Source: SLRI01 sp964528705 (GTDB taxonomy: Bacteria > Pseudomonadota > Alphaproteobacteria > Geminicoccales > Geminicoccaceae). Taken from it: a stretch of DNA of 13,259 nt. The DNA is taken from assembly GCA_964528705.1 (NCBI GenBank), contig CAZGUW010000122.1, forward strand, positions 1-13,259, read 5' to 3'. The notes beneath the pieces are model-generated. The model worked only from the letters and a program-made list of their open reading frames with translations, was not told the origin of the DNA and made no database searches. Positions 1 to 7,059 of the stretch are shown piece by piece. Both the position numbers and the translations under genes were made by a program. How positions within the stretch are numbered: position 1 is the first letter of the stretch; each line of letters opens with the position of its first letter.

Positions 1-44
1 CCGAGCGGCCTAAGTCGGGCGGGATCGAGCATCGGATTTGCGCA

Positions 45-72
45 TTGACCGGGCTCCACATTTACGTATACG
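45..72 (+). promoter_or_regulatory. Predicted sigma-70-type promoter of the tct operon
   Basis: A TTGACC hexamer (45-50) resembles a -35 box. It is followed after 16 bases by TATACG (67-72), a fair -10 box. The -10 box lies inside the perfect palindrome at 61-76, so a protein bound there would block RNA polymerase. Transcription would start about 80-85 bases before the tctC start codon. This is pattern matching only. The rest of positions 1-162 holds no gene that I can identify. Confidence 0.45.
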
Positions 73-76
73 TAAA
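61..76. promoter_or_regulatory. Operator-like perfect palindrome upstream of tctC (site 1 of 4)
   Basis: The 16 bases TTTACGTATACGTAAA are a perfect inverted repeat (half site TTTAC, 6-base centre, GTAAA). The site overlaps the predicted -10 box of the tct promoter. It shares the pattern YTTAC-N6-GTMAR with sites at 5125, 5229 and 12132, all in promoter regions of this window. It is most likely the binding site of the TetR-family regulator encoded at 11429-12067 (inference). A GntR-type or other dimeric regulator encoded elsewhere is the alternative. Confidence 0.6.
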
Positions 77-162
77 GAAATACCGAACCGCATCCGATAA
101 TCAAGTCAGTCGTCCGGATGCCGGCTCGAGGAAGTGACATAGGGTCGACAAGGGAGCAGACC

Positions 163-1167
163 ATGCGCACGACAACGACACTCGCTCTGGGACTCGCCGC
201 GGTGCTCGCCGCCGGCGGCGCGGTTGCCCAGGACTATCCGAGCCGCGACATCAACGCCGTCGTCGTCTGGTCGGCGGGTGGCGGCACCGATACCGCCAAC
301 CGCCTGATCCTGGCCGAGATGCAGGAGAGCCTGCCGGTCCGCATCAACGTCACCAACCGCACCGGCGGCGTCGGCGGCTCGGTCGGCATGAGCTACGTCT
401 TCGAGCAGCCGGCCGACGGCTACACGCTCGCCGGCATCTCCGAATCGGTGGTGACGGCCGGCGTCCAAGGCGGCTGGGACCAGCGCATGGACGTCTGGTA
501 CCCCTTCATCATTGGCGGCTCGCCCGACCTCGTCTCGGTTTCGAGCGACGCGCCCTGGCAGTCGCTCGAGGAGCTGATCGAGGCCGCCAAGGCCACGCCG
601 GGCGAGATCCGCGCCGGCGCCAGCGCTGCCGGCTCGATCCACCACCTGAACCTGCTCGCCCTCGAGAAGGGCACCGGCGCCACCTTCAACTACATCCCCT
701 ATGACGGCTCGGCCCCGGCCCAGAACGCCGCCGTCGCCGGCGAGGTGCAGGTCATCGTCACCTCGCTCGCCGAGCAGCAGCAGTTGCTGCAGGCCGGCCG
801 GCTGCGGCCGCTCGCCATGCTGGTGCCCTCGGGCGTCGAGCTGAACGGCGAGACCATCCCCTCGGCCTTCGACAGCCATCCGGAGCTCAGCGAGCACCTG
901 CCGATCAAGCAGGCGATCGGCTTCGCCGTGCTCGACGCCGCCCCCGACGACGTGAAGGCGACCCTGGTCGAGGCCTTCGACGCGGCGATGGCCAGCGACA
1001 AGGTGCAGGCCTGGCTCGACGAGAACTACTACGAGGCCTCGGGCGCTTCCGGCGACGCCGCCAAGGAGGAGTTCGCCCGGCTCGAGTCGCTCTTCGCCTG
1101 GACGCTGCACGACCTCGGCGCCGCCTCGGTCGACCCGGCGACGCTCGACATCCCGAAGCCCAACTGA
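163..1167 (+). CDS. tctC: TTT transporter substrate-binding protein (TctC/Bug family)
   Basis: This is the periplasmic substrate-binding protein of a tripartite tricarboxylate transporter; it captures a carboxylate and passes it to TctA/TctB. The product is 334 aa, normal for the family. The N-terminus is a clear Sec signal peptide: MRTTTT, a hydrophobic stretch rich in Ala/Leu/Gly, then AVA before QDYPSRDI, with cleavage likely after residue 22. Family-typical features follow: YPSRDI at the mature end, an AGGGTD loop, a NRTGG..G segment and ADGYTL. I chose the ATG at 163 rather than the in-frame ATG at 118. The former has a Shine-Dalgarno (GGGAG) at good spacing and puts the signal peptide at the N-terminus. 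It is first in tctCBA. Ligands of this family range from citrate to aromatic and amino acids, so the substrate is not predictable; the neighbouring enzymes suggest a hydroxy- or unsaturated carboxylate. Confidence 0.93.
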   Translation: MRTTTTLALGLAAVLAAGGAVAQDYPSRDINAVVVWSAGGGTDTANRLILAEMQESLPVRINVTNRTGGVGGSVGMSYVFEQPADGYTLAGISESVVTAGVQGGWDQRMDVWYPFIIGGSPDLVSVSSDAPWQSLEELIEAAKATPGEIRAGASAAGSIHHLNLLALEKGTGATFNYIPYDGSAPAQNAAVAGEVQVIVTSLAEQQQLLQAGRLRPLAMLVPSGVELNGETIPSAFDSHPELSEHLPIKQAIGFAVLDAAPDDVKATLVEAFDAAMASDKVQAWLDENYYEASGASGDAAKEEFARLESLFAWTLHDLGAASVDPATLDIPKPN

Positions 1168-1186
1168 CCGACAGACCGACCTTGCG

Positions 1187-1216
1187 CGGGCGGGGGTGCT
1201 CAAGCACTCCCGCCCG
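1187..1216 (+). promoter_or_regulatory. Strong intergenic hairpin between tctC and tctB (attenuator or mRNA-stabiliser)
   Basis: Positions 1187-1200 and 1203-1216 form an almost perfect inverted repeat: a 14-base-pair GC-rich stem with one G-U pair and a minimal CA loop, which in practice opens to about 4-6 bases. It starts 19 bases after the tctC stop and ends 27 bases before the tctB start. Only a weak T-run follows (TCTGCCGTTCC), so full termination is doubtful. Partial termination or a 3'-end-protecting hairpin would raise tctC mRNA above tctBA, which suits a system needing excess binding protein. That role is inference. Confidence 0.6.
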
Positions 1217-1243
1217 TCTGCCGTTCCTCAGCCGGAATCAGGA

Positions 1244-1996
1244 ATGACCACCCCGCCCATCAGCGCCGCGCCCCGCGGCCGGCCGTCCGACCTCTGGACC
1301 GGCCTCGTCCTCCTGCTCATCGCCCTGGCGATGGCCGGCGGCGCCCTGCAGTTTCCGCTGCGCGGCACCTATGCCGGGGTCAAGAACGCCTGGTATGTCT
1401 CGCCGGCCCTCTTCCCGCTGATCGTCGCCACTTGCCTCTTCCTGCTGGCCGTCACGCTGATCGTGAGCACGATCCGCGCCCGGGCCCACACGGGCGGGGA
1501 GGGCTTCGCCTCGGTCCTGGCGGGGCAGGGCGACGTCGTGCTGATCGCCGGCATCGTCGCCGCCTTCGTCGTCGGCCTCGTGCCGCGCGTCGATTTCATC
1601 GTTGCCGGCATCTTCTTCCTTCTCGCCTTCACGCTCGCCTTCCATGCCCACGAGCCGCGCGTGGCGACGCTGGCGCTCGGCGCGTTCTTCCTGACCGCAT
1701 TCGCCCTCCTCGTGATGGCCGGCGTCGGTGCGACGCCTGCCGTGCGCACCACCGCCGCCTGGCTCGTCGACGCCGCCGTGCTGCTGGTCGCCGCCGTCAC
1801 GTTCGTCGCCGCCCGGACCATGACCAGCGACCCGGCTGCGCGTCATCGCCTGCGGCAGTGCCTGACCGTGGCGCTGGCGACGCCGCTCCTGCTCGGTGTC
1901 ATCTTCAAGTTCTTCCTGCTGGTGCCGCTGCCGCGCGAGGGGCTGGTCGTCGTCGCGCTCGAAACGGTCTACTACGCCATGCGCGGGGCGCTCTGA
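1244..1996 (+). CDS. tctB: TTT transporter small membrane subunit (TctB family, long form)
   Basis: TctB is the small integral-membrane subunit that partners with TctA. The product is 250 aa and very hydrophobic. The first segment (about residues 16-40, WTGLVLLLIALAMAGGALQF) and the following G.YVSPALFPLIVA stretch are typical of the TctB N-terminus. I count about seven hydrophobic helices, ending with an FKFFLLVPLPREG segment characteristic of the family C-terminus. Most TctB proteins are about 140-180 aa with four or five helices, so this one is long; the extra length lies in the middle. I chose the ATG at 1244, since the GTG at 1196 lies inside the hairpin. Only 3 bases separate its stop from the tctA start, so translation is probably coupled. 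Identity rests on position and hydropathy as well as on these motifs. Confidence 0.85.
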   Translation: MTTPPISAAPRGRPSDLWTGLVLLLIALAMAGGALQFPLRGTYAGVKNAWYVSPALFPLIVATCLFLLAVTLIVSTIRARAHTGGEGFASVLAGQGDVVLIAGIVAAFVVGLVPRVDFIVAGIFFLLAFTLAFHAHEPRVATLALGAFFLTAFALLVMAGVGATPAVRTTAAWLVDAAVLLVAAVTFVAARTMTSDPAARHRLRQCLTVALATPLLLGVIFKFFLLVPLPREGLVVVALETVYYAMRGAL

Positions 1997-1999
1997 GCG

Positions 2000-3523
2000 A
2001 TGGGCGTCGCCGACCAGCTCCTCGCCTTCGTCGCCGCCATCGGCCAGCTCCTGTCGCAGCCGGGCCTGGTCGCCGTGCTGCTGGGCTCGAGCCTGCTCGG
2101 CATCGTCTTCGGCGCCCTGCCGGGCCTGACGGCGACGCTCGGCGTCGGACTGCTGACCACGCTCACCTACGGCTTCGACCTCGATCTGGCGCTGGTCTCG
2201 CTCATCGCGCTCTATGTCGGCGCCATCTATGGCGGCTCGTACTCGGCCATCCTGCTGAACATTCCGGGCACCGCCGCCTCGGCCGCCTCCGCCATGGACG
2301 GCTATCCCATGGCCCGGGAAGGCGCCGGCGGCCGGGCGCTCGGCCTGACCACCACCGCCTCCTTCATCGGCACGCTGCTTGGCATGCTGGCGCTGGTGCT
2401 GACGGCGCCGCTCATCGTCGAGCTGGCACTGCAGTTCACATCTTACGAGTTCTTCCTGCTCGCGCTTTTCGGCATCATCATCTCGGGCTCGCTGACCAGC
2501 CCGGACCTCGTGATCAAGGGCTGGATCGCAGGCTTCCTCGGCCTGGCGCTCGCCTGCATCGGCCGCGACAAGCTGATGTACTACCCGCGCTACACCTTCG
2601 ACATCCCGGCCCTCGATTCCGGTATCGAGGTCGTGCCCGTGCTGATCGGCGCTTTCGCCATCCCGCAGATCATCGGCACGCTACGTTCCAAGGCGCCGCT
2701 CGCCGCCGTCCAGGCGGTCGGCCGGATCATCCCGGACTTCCGGACGATCGCCCGCAACTTCCGCCACATCGTCCGCTCGGCGCTCATCGGCGTCGGTATC
2801 GGTGCCGTGCCGGGTGTCGGCGAGGACATCGCCGGCTGGGTCTCTTACGGTGCGGCGAAGAACGGCTCGGCCCATCCCGAGCGCTTCGGCCAGGGCGAGC
2901 CCGCCGGCCTGATCTCGTCCGAGACCGCCAACAACGCCTGCATCGGCGGGGCGCTCATCCCGCTCGTCACCCTTGGCATTCCGGGCTCGCCGCCCGCCGT
3001 CATGCTGCTCGGCGCCCTCATGCTGCACGGCCTCACGCCCGGGCCGATGCTCTCGATCCAGCAGCCGACCTTCCTCGTCGAGCTCGCCGCCATCATGGTC
3101 CTGGCCTCGGCTGCCATGTGGCTGAACGGCATCGTCCTCGCCCGCCAGGTGGTGAAGCTGCTCAGGGTCCCGGCGACCCTCTTTCTGCCGATCGTGGCGC
3201 TGCTCTCGGTACTCGGCTCCTACGCGCTCGGCCTCAACATCACCAATCTCTACCTGATGGTGGCGGTCGGCATCGCCGCCTACGTGCTGACCGAGATGGA
3301 CTACCCGATCGCCCCGCTCGTCATCGGCGTGATCCTGGGGCCGATGGCCGACGAGAACCTGCGCCGCGCCCTCATGGTGAGCCAGGGCGATCCGCTGGAC
3401 TTCTTCACCCGCCCGGTCAGCCTCATCCTGATCGCCGCCATCCTGCTCACGGTCCTGGCCCAGATCCCCGCCTGGCGCCGCTGGCGGCACGGCCTGATGG
3501 CCCGGTTTCGTCGGACGAGCTAA
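2000..3523 (+). CDS. tctA: TTT transporter large membrane subunit TctA
   Basis: TctA is the large, transport-catalysing subunit that imports carboxylates with ion symport. The product is 507 aa, the usual family length, with about 11-12 predicted membrane helices. The two signature regions are both intact. The N-terminal one reads GALPGLTATLGVGLL, followed by YGGSYSAILLNIPGT and then MDGYPMA (about residues 36-105). The second, about residues 270-350, contains GAVPGVGEDIAGWVSYG and LVTLGIPGSPPAV. The start ATG lies 3 bases after the tctB stop and lacks a strong Shine-Dalgarno, consistent with translational coupling. The gene ends 3 bases before the end of the convergent racemase-family gene, and no terminator hairpin is visible between them. 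Confidence 0.95.
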   Translation: MGVADQLLAFVAAIGQLLSQPGLVAVLLGSSLLGIVFGALPGLTATLGVGLLTTLTYGFDLDLALVSLIALYVGAIYGGSYSAILLNIPGTAASAASAMDGYPMAREGAGGRALGLTTTASFIGTLLGMLALVLTAPLIVELALQFTSYEFFLLALFGIIISGSLTSPDLVIKGWIAGFLGLALACIGRDKLMYYPRYTFDIPALDSGIEVVPVLIGAFAIPQIIGTLRSKAPLAAVQAVGRIIPDFRTIARNFRHIVRSALIGVGIGAVPGVGEDIAGWVSYGAAKNGSAHPERFGQGEPAGLISSETANNACIGGALIPLVTLGIPGSPPAVMLLGALMLHGLTPGPMLSIQQPTFLVELAAIMVLASAAMWLNGIVLARQVVKLLRVPATLFLPIVALLSVLGSYALGLNITNLYLMVAVGIAAYVLTEMDYPIAPLVIGVILGPMADENLRRALMVSQGDPLDFFTRPVSLILIAAILLTVLAQIPAWRRWRHGLMARFRRTS

Positions 3524-3526
3524 GGC

Positions 3527-4561
3527 TCAGCCCGGCTGGCGCCACATGTCGCCCACCCGATAGCCGGTCGGGAAGGGGTCGGTCGGGTCGAGCACGTACT
3601 GGTGGAAGGCGGTGATCCAGCCCTGGCCCGAGATCTCGGGCACGATCGCCGGCCTGCCGGCGAGCGTCGTCGTCTCGAGCACCTTGCCGCCGAAGGTCGT
3701 GCCGATCACCGATTCGTGGGTGAAGGTCTCGCCGACCGCGATCTGGTCCCGCGCATGCATCACGGCGAGCCTGGAGCTCGTGCCCGTGCCGCAGGGCGAG
3801 CGGTCGAGTCGGCCGGGCGAGACGACGACCGCATTCCGTGCCCGCTTGCCGCCGGCCTCGTCGCGCAGGGGGGCCGCGAAGAGCGTCTGGTTGATGGTGT
3901 GGATCAGGGGGTTCTCGGGATGCACGGCCGGGATCTGGACCGCCGCCGCGGCCTTGATCCGCTCGCCCGTCTCGACCATGGCGGCCCCCTCGTCCGAGGT
4001 CACGGCGAAGCCCAGGGCCTCGGCATCGACCAGGACGTAGATCATCCCGCCATAGGCGACGTCGACCCTGAGCGTCGGCAGCCCCTCCACCTCGAGCGGC
4101 AGGTCGAGGCCGAAGACGAAGGACGGCACGTTCCTGAAGGCCACCCGCTCGCACTTGCCGTTCCGGCAGGTCGCGGTGACCTCGATGAGGCCGGCCGGCA
4201 CCTCCAGCACGACTTTGGTCTCCGGCTCCTGCATCGGGATCATGCCGGTCTCGAGCAGCACGGTGACCGTGCAGATCGTGTTGGTCCCGGACATCGGCAC
4301 GTAATAGTCCGACTCCATGATCACGAAGCCCATGGCGGCGTCCGGGTGCGAGGAGGGCAGCACCAGGTTGACGCATTGCTGCACCTTGCCGCGCGGCTCG
4401 TTCAGGAGGAACTGCCGGAGTTCGTCCGCCTCGGTCTCGAGATGGCGCATCTTGTCGAACATGGTGCGGCCGGGCACGTCGACCACGCCGCCCGTGATCA
4501 CCTCGTTGAGCTCGCCTTCGGCATGCGCGCCGACGACCGTGACCATGCGCTTGAACCGCAT
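3527..4561 (-). CDS. Proline racemase superfamily protein with Ser/Cys active-site pair
   Basis: The 344-aa product matches the proline racemase / 4-hydroxyproline epimerase / trans-3-hydroxyproline dehydratase superfamily. These enzymes use two facing acid/base residues to move a proton at the alpha carbon of proline-like amino acids. Visible signatures are the N-terminal H.EGE..EV region, the segment around VPMSGTNTIC and the C-terminal DRSPCGTGTS. In true racemases the first motif is CGH with a catalytic Cys. Here that residue is Ser91 (codon checked), while the second Cys is kept as Cys257. The pair is therefore Ser/Cys, not Cys/Cys (racemase/epimerase) or Cys/Thr (dehydratase), so the reaction is open. 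A good Shine-Dalgarno (GGAGA, 9 bases before the ATG) supports the start. It follows the cupin gene by 22 bases, so the two probably form a minus-strand operon. Confidence 0.85.
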   Translation of the reverse strand: MRFKRMVTVVGAHAEGELNEVITGGVVDVPGRTMFDKMRHLETEADELRQFLLNEPRGKVQQCVNLVLPSSHPDAAMGFVIMESDYYVPMSGTNTICTVTVLLETGMIPMQEPETKVVLEVPAGLIEVTATCRNGKCERVAFRNVPSFVFGLDLPLEVEGLPTLRVDVAYGGMIYVLVDAEALGFAVTSDEGAAMVETGERIKAAAAVQIPAVHPENPLIHTINQTLFAAPLRDEAGGKRARNAVVVSPGRLDRSPCGTGTSSRLAVMHARDQIAVGETFTHESVIGTTFGGKVLETTTLAGRPAIVPEISGQGWITAFHQYVLDPTDPFPTGYRVGDMWRQPG

Positions 4562-4583
4562 CGCCGGCTGTCTCCTTCGGTGC

Positions 4584-5102
4584 TCAGCCGCGGCTGGCGA
4601 AGTCCTGGTCGGTCCAGCCGAAGACCGTGCGCTGCTCGATCTCGGCGACGTTCTCGGGCCGGGCGAAGGGCTCGGGCACGGGCTCGCCGGGTGTGCGCGG
4701 GCGGCCGATCTGGGCGAAGAAGTCGTCGAGCCCGCCCGGCGTGAAGTACCAGACGAAGGTCAGGGGCTCGGGGCCCGGGTTGATGAACATGTGCCTGCGG
4801 TTGACGCCGAGGAAGACGGCCGAGCCCGGCTCGATCGGGTGCTCCTCGCCATCCAGCTTGACGAAGCCCCGGCCCGAGACGACGAAGATGATCTCCTCGT
4901 TGCGGTCGTGGGTGTGCTCGCGGATGAAGCAGCCGGGGGCCACGGTCTGCGTGCCCATGGCGAAGCGATTGGTGCTCTTCACCGTGGTGTCGCTGAAGAG
5001 GCAGCGCACATGGCCGTTCGCGGGCACGGGCTGCCAGTGACTCTCGCCGTCGTCCGGCCCCAGGATCTTCGCGTCGCCCAGCCTCTCCTTCGCCTTGTCC
5101 AC
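4584..5102 (-). CDS. Cupin-domain protein, single-domain
   Basis: This is a small cupin of 172 aa with one beta-barrel domain around residues 45-125. Cupin motif 1 is clear: G57, then H63-T-H65, E70 and G77, giving the metal ligands H63, H65 and E70. In motif 2 the G93...H104..N108 pattern is present, although the usual PxG is replaced by LGV. H104 would complete the metal site. I chose the GTG start at 5102 because AGGGGAG lies 7 bases upstream; the reading frame extends further upstream without family-like sequence. Single cupins serve as dioxygenases, isomerases or sensors, so no reaction can be assigned. It is first of two minus-strand genes, and operator-like site 2 lies about 20 bases upstream of the start. 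The C-terminal 45 residues are polar and Pro/Arg-rich. Confidence 0.82.
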   Translation of the reverse strand: MDKAKERLGDAKILGPDDGESHWQPVPANGHVRCLFSDTTVKSTNRFAMGTQTVAPGCFIREHTHDRNEEIIFVVSGRGFVKLDGEEHPIEPGSAVFLGVNRRHMFINPGPEPLTFVWYFTPGGLDDFFAQIGRPRTPGEPVPEPFARPENVAEIEQRTVFGWTDQDFASRG

Positions 5103-5124
5103 GGCATTCTCCCCTGCGCGGCCA

Positions 5125-5140
5125 CTTACACATGAGTCAG
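5125..5140. promoter_or_regulatory. Operator-like site upstream of cupin gene (site 2 of 4)
   Basis: CTTACACATGAGTCAG fits YTTAC-N6-GTMAR, with an imperfect right arm (GTCAG). It lies 23-38 bases upstream of the GTG start of the cupin gene, where a repressor would block transcription. A TTGACG-like -35 box for the minus strand occupies 5162-5167. The site shares its GTCAG right arm with site 4 near tetR. The assigned role is inference. Confidence 0.5.
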
Positions 5141-5228
5141 GAAAGCATAGGCATCTGCGGGCGTCAATCGCCCGGCGCCGCGTTCCGGCCTGGCGGTTCC
5201 CGGTCTTGACGCTGGCTTTGCCAGGTGG

Positions 5229-5244
5229 CTTACTGATATGTAAG
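5229..5244. promoter_or_regulatory. Operator-like palindrome upstream of the CaiB-led operon (site 3 of 4)
   Basis: CTTACTGATATGTAAG has perfect 5-base arms (CTTAC/GTAAG) around a 6-base centre. A TTGACG -35-like hexamer at 5206-5211 lies 17 bases upstream, so the palindrome falls exactly on the -10 region of the presumed plus-strand promoter. That is the classic geometry for repression. The untranslated leader to the GTG at 5356 would be about 110 bases. Confidence 0.55.
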
Positions 5245-5254
5245 TAGGGTCGAT

Positions 5255-5268
5255 CGGCAGGCCTGCCG
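5255..5268. repeat. 14-bp perfect palindrome in the leader of the catabolic operon
   Basis: CGGCAGGCCTGCCG is self-complementary. It lies 11 bases downstream of operator-like site 3, in the untranslated leader of the CaiB-family gene. It could form a short 5-bp stem with a GGCC loop in the RNA, or be a second protein-binding site. Short GC palindromes are common in DNA of this composition, so the meaning is uncertain. Confidence 0.3.
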
Positions 5269-5355
5269 GTGGCGGGCGGCCGAATCGCGTGATGGCGCGT
5301 CGCGACCGAAGGCGCTATCGAGCGGGCGCAACCTGAGAACCTGGGAGGCCGAGGC

Positions 5356-6549
5356 GTGCTGCTCGACGGCATGAAGATCGTGAGCTTTTGCCATTTCCTG
5401 CAGGGGCCGGCGGCCATGCAGTATCTGGGCGACATGGGAGCGGAGATCATCCGCATCGAGCCGCCGAAGGGCGCCTACGAGCGGGTCTGGGCGGGTGCCG
5501 GGCGGATCAAGGTCGGCGGGGTCAGCGCCTTCTACCTCTGCGCCAACCGCAATGCCCGGAGCCTCGCCCTCGACCTGAAGCGGCCGGAGGCGAAGGAGAT
5601 CGTGCTGCGCATGCTCGAGAAGAGCCATGCCCTCGCCGAGAACTTCCGCCCGGGCACGCTCGACCGGCTCGGCCTCGGCTATGACGTGGTGAAGGCGCGG
5701 AAGCCCGACATCATCTACGCCTCGGCCTCGGGCTTCGGCCGCACCGGCCCCTTCGTCGACCGCCCGGGCCAGGACCTGCTCATCCAGGCCATGTCCGGCA
5801 TCGCCTCGGCCAATGGCGGCGGCAGCCACCGGCCCACGGCGATCGGTGCCGCGGCTGTCGACCAGCACGGTGGCGCCCTCTTCGCGCTCGGCATCGCCGG
5901 CGCCTACGCCAAGTGGCTGCGCACCGGCGAGGGCACGCGGGTCGAGGCGAGCCTGCTCGGCGCCGGCATCGACATGCAGATGGAGTCCATCACCCACTAT
6001 TATGCCGCCGGCAAGGGCGACAAGGCCTTCGACCGGCACGAGAGCCTCGCCACGTGGTTCCACGAGGCGCCTTACGGCCTATACCGCATCGCTGACGGCT
6101 GGATCGCCATCTCGGTCAACCCCCTGGAGAAGCTGGGCCGCGCGCTCGGCAAGGAGGAAGCCCTGGCACCTTATGTCGGCACGGACCAGTATGCCGATCG
6201 CGAAGCCATCGTCGCCATCATCGCCGCGGCGGTCCGCGAGCGCAGCTTCGCCGACCTCGCCGCCGCCTTCGACGCCGAGGCCATATGGTATGGCAAGGTC
6301 GAGAACTTCGACGATCTGGCCGCCAACCCGCAGGTCCAGCACAACCAGGTCTTCCAGGACGTCGAGGTCAATGGCGAGACCATCCGCCTCGTCAACCATC
6401 CCAACCGCTACGACGGTGCCGCCCCGGCCGTGCCCACCTTCGCGCTGGAGACGGGGGCAGATACCCGCGACGTGCTGGCCGAGGCCGGCTTCGCCGAGGC
6501 GGAGATCGAGGAGCTCCTGAAGGACAAGGTCGTTCACGCGCCACGCTAG
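5356..6549 (+). CDS. Family III CoA-transferase (CaiB/BaiF/Frc type)
   Basis: The 397-aa protein is of the usual length for family III CoA-transferases, which move CoA between carboxylic acids through an aspartyl-CoA intermediate. Family features are seen in order: an N-terminal L.G.K....FLQGP segment, LGDMGAEIIRIEPP (about residues 24-37), NRNARSLALDLK, and ENFRPGTLDRLGLGYD. Next comes ASASGFGRTGPFVDRPGQDLL, in which D140 is the expected catalytic aspartate, followed by QAMSG. The GTG start at 5356 has GGGAGG 7 bases upstream; an in-frame ATG at 5371 is less likely because it would trim the conserved N-terminus. It is first of seven close-packed plus-strand genes and probably activates the imported acid using a CoA donor such as succinyl-CoA or acetyl-CoA. 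The donor and acceptor cannot be read from sequence. Confidence 0.93.
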   Translation: MLLDGMKIVSFCHFLQGPAAMQYLGDMGAEIIRIEPPKGAYERVWAGAGRIKVGGVSAFYLCANRNARSLALDLKRPEAKEIVLRMLEKSHALAENFRPGTLDRLGLGYDVVKARKPDIIYASASGFGRTGPFVDRPGQDLLIQAMSGIASANGGGSHRPTAIGAAAVDQHGGALFALGIAGAYAKWLRTGEGTRVEASLLGAGIDMQMESITHYYAAGKGDKAFDRHESLATWFHEAPYGLYRIADGWIAISVNPLEKLGRALGKEEALAPYVGTDQYADREAIVAIIAAAVRERSFADLAAAFDAEAIWYGKVENFDDLAANPQVQHNQVFQDVEVNGETIRLVNHPNRYDGAAPAVPTFALETGADTRDVLAEAGFAEAEIEELLKDKVVHAPR

Positions 6550-6592
6550 GCGCACACACGCCGCGCCAGGCACAAGGGGAAGAGGCAAGCCA

Positions 6593-7036
6593 GTGTCGGA
6601 ATTCTACGTCAGGATCGGCGATGCGGTCGAGTTCGCGAAGACGGTCGGCGAGAGCGACGTCTACGTCTATGCGGGCGTGACGGGGGACTTCTCGGCCAAC
6701 CACGTGAACGAGCAGTTCATGGCGAAGACCAGCTACGGGCGGCGGATCGCCCATGGCGCCCTGCTCGTCGGCTTCATGTCGACCGCGTCGACCAGGATGA
6801 TCGATTCCTGCCACGGCATCGGCGACGACGAGACGCCGGTCTCGCTCGGCTACGACCGGATCCGCTTCATCGCACCCGTCTTCTTCGGCGACACCATCAC
6901 CGTGCGGTACACCATCAGCGCCATCGACACCGAGCGCCGGCGCTCGATCGGCGACATCAAGGTGATCAACCAGAAGGGCGAGACGGTGGCGGTCGCCCAG
7001 CACATCCTCAAATGGGTCCCCAACGACCGCAAGTGA
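6593..7036 (+). CDS. MaoC-like (R)-specific enoyl-CoA hydratase / dehydratase
   Basis: The 147-aa product is a single hot-dog domain of the MaoC family, which adds water to (or removes it from) enoyl-CoA-type thioesters. The hydratase-2 motif is present around residues 26-50: YAGVTGDFSANHVNEQF, with the catalytic Asp32 and His37 at the expected spacing and GRRIAHGALLVG following. The C-terminal half reads YDRIRFIAPVFFGDTI, a common family segment. The start is GTG at 6593, 43 bases after the upstream stop, preceded by a purine-rich AGGGGAAGAGG. Its place right after a CoA-transferase suggests that it hydrates or dehydrates the newly made CoA ester, as in itaconate or mesaconate pathways. The lyase of those pathways is not seen here. 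Confidence 0.9.
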   Translation: MSEFYVRIGDAVEFAKTVGESDVYVYAGVTGDFSANHVNEQFMAKTSYGRRIAHGALLVGFMSTASTRMIDSCHGIGDDETPVSLGYDRIRFIAPVFFGDTITVRYTISAIDTERRRSIGDIKVINQKGETVAVAQHILKWVPNDRK

Positions 7037-7059
7037 CGACTCGGCCGGGAGCCTGACAC

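Noticed and set aside
1..60. Possible tail of an upstream gene ending at an early TAA
   Set aside because: Too few codons are present to recognise any protein, and no frame gives a convincing C-terminus.
118..162. Upstream in-frame ATG extending tctC by 15 residues
   Set aside because: It would place polar residues before the signal peptide. The ATG at 163 has the better ribosome-binding site.
1432..3615. A 727-codon plus-strand open frame overlapping tctB and tctA
   Set aside because: The translation is an Arg/Pro/Ala-rich low-complexity sequence, and the overlapping frames encode clear TctB and TctA proteins.
5292..5336. A 14-residue Arg-rich open frame (six Arg) in the leader of the catabolic operon, a possible leader peptide
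   Set aside because: There is no Shine-Dalgarno before its ATG and no clear alternative stem-loops around it. Arg codons are frequent by chance in GC-rich DNA.
5103..5456. N-terminal extension of the cupin gene up to 5456
   Set aside because: The extra 118 codons have no cupin-like content, overlap the divergent CaiB-family gene start and cross both operator sites. The GTG at 5102 has a strong Shine-Dalgarno.
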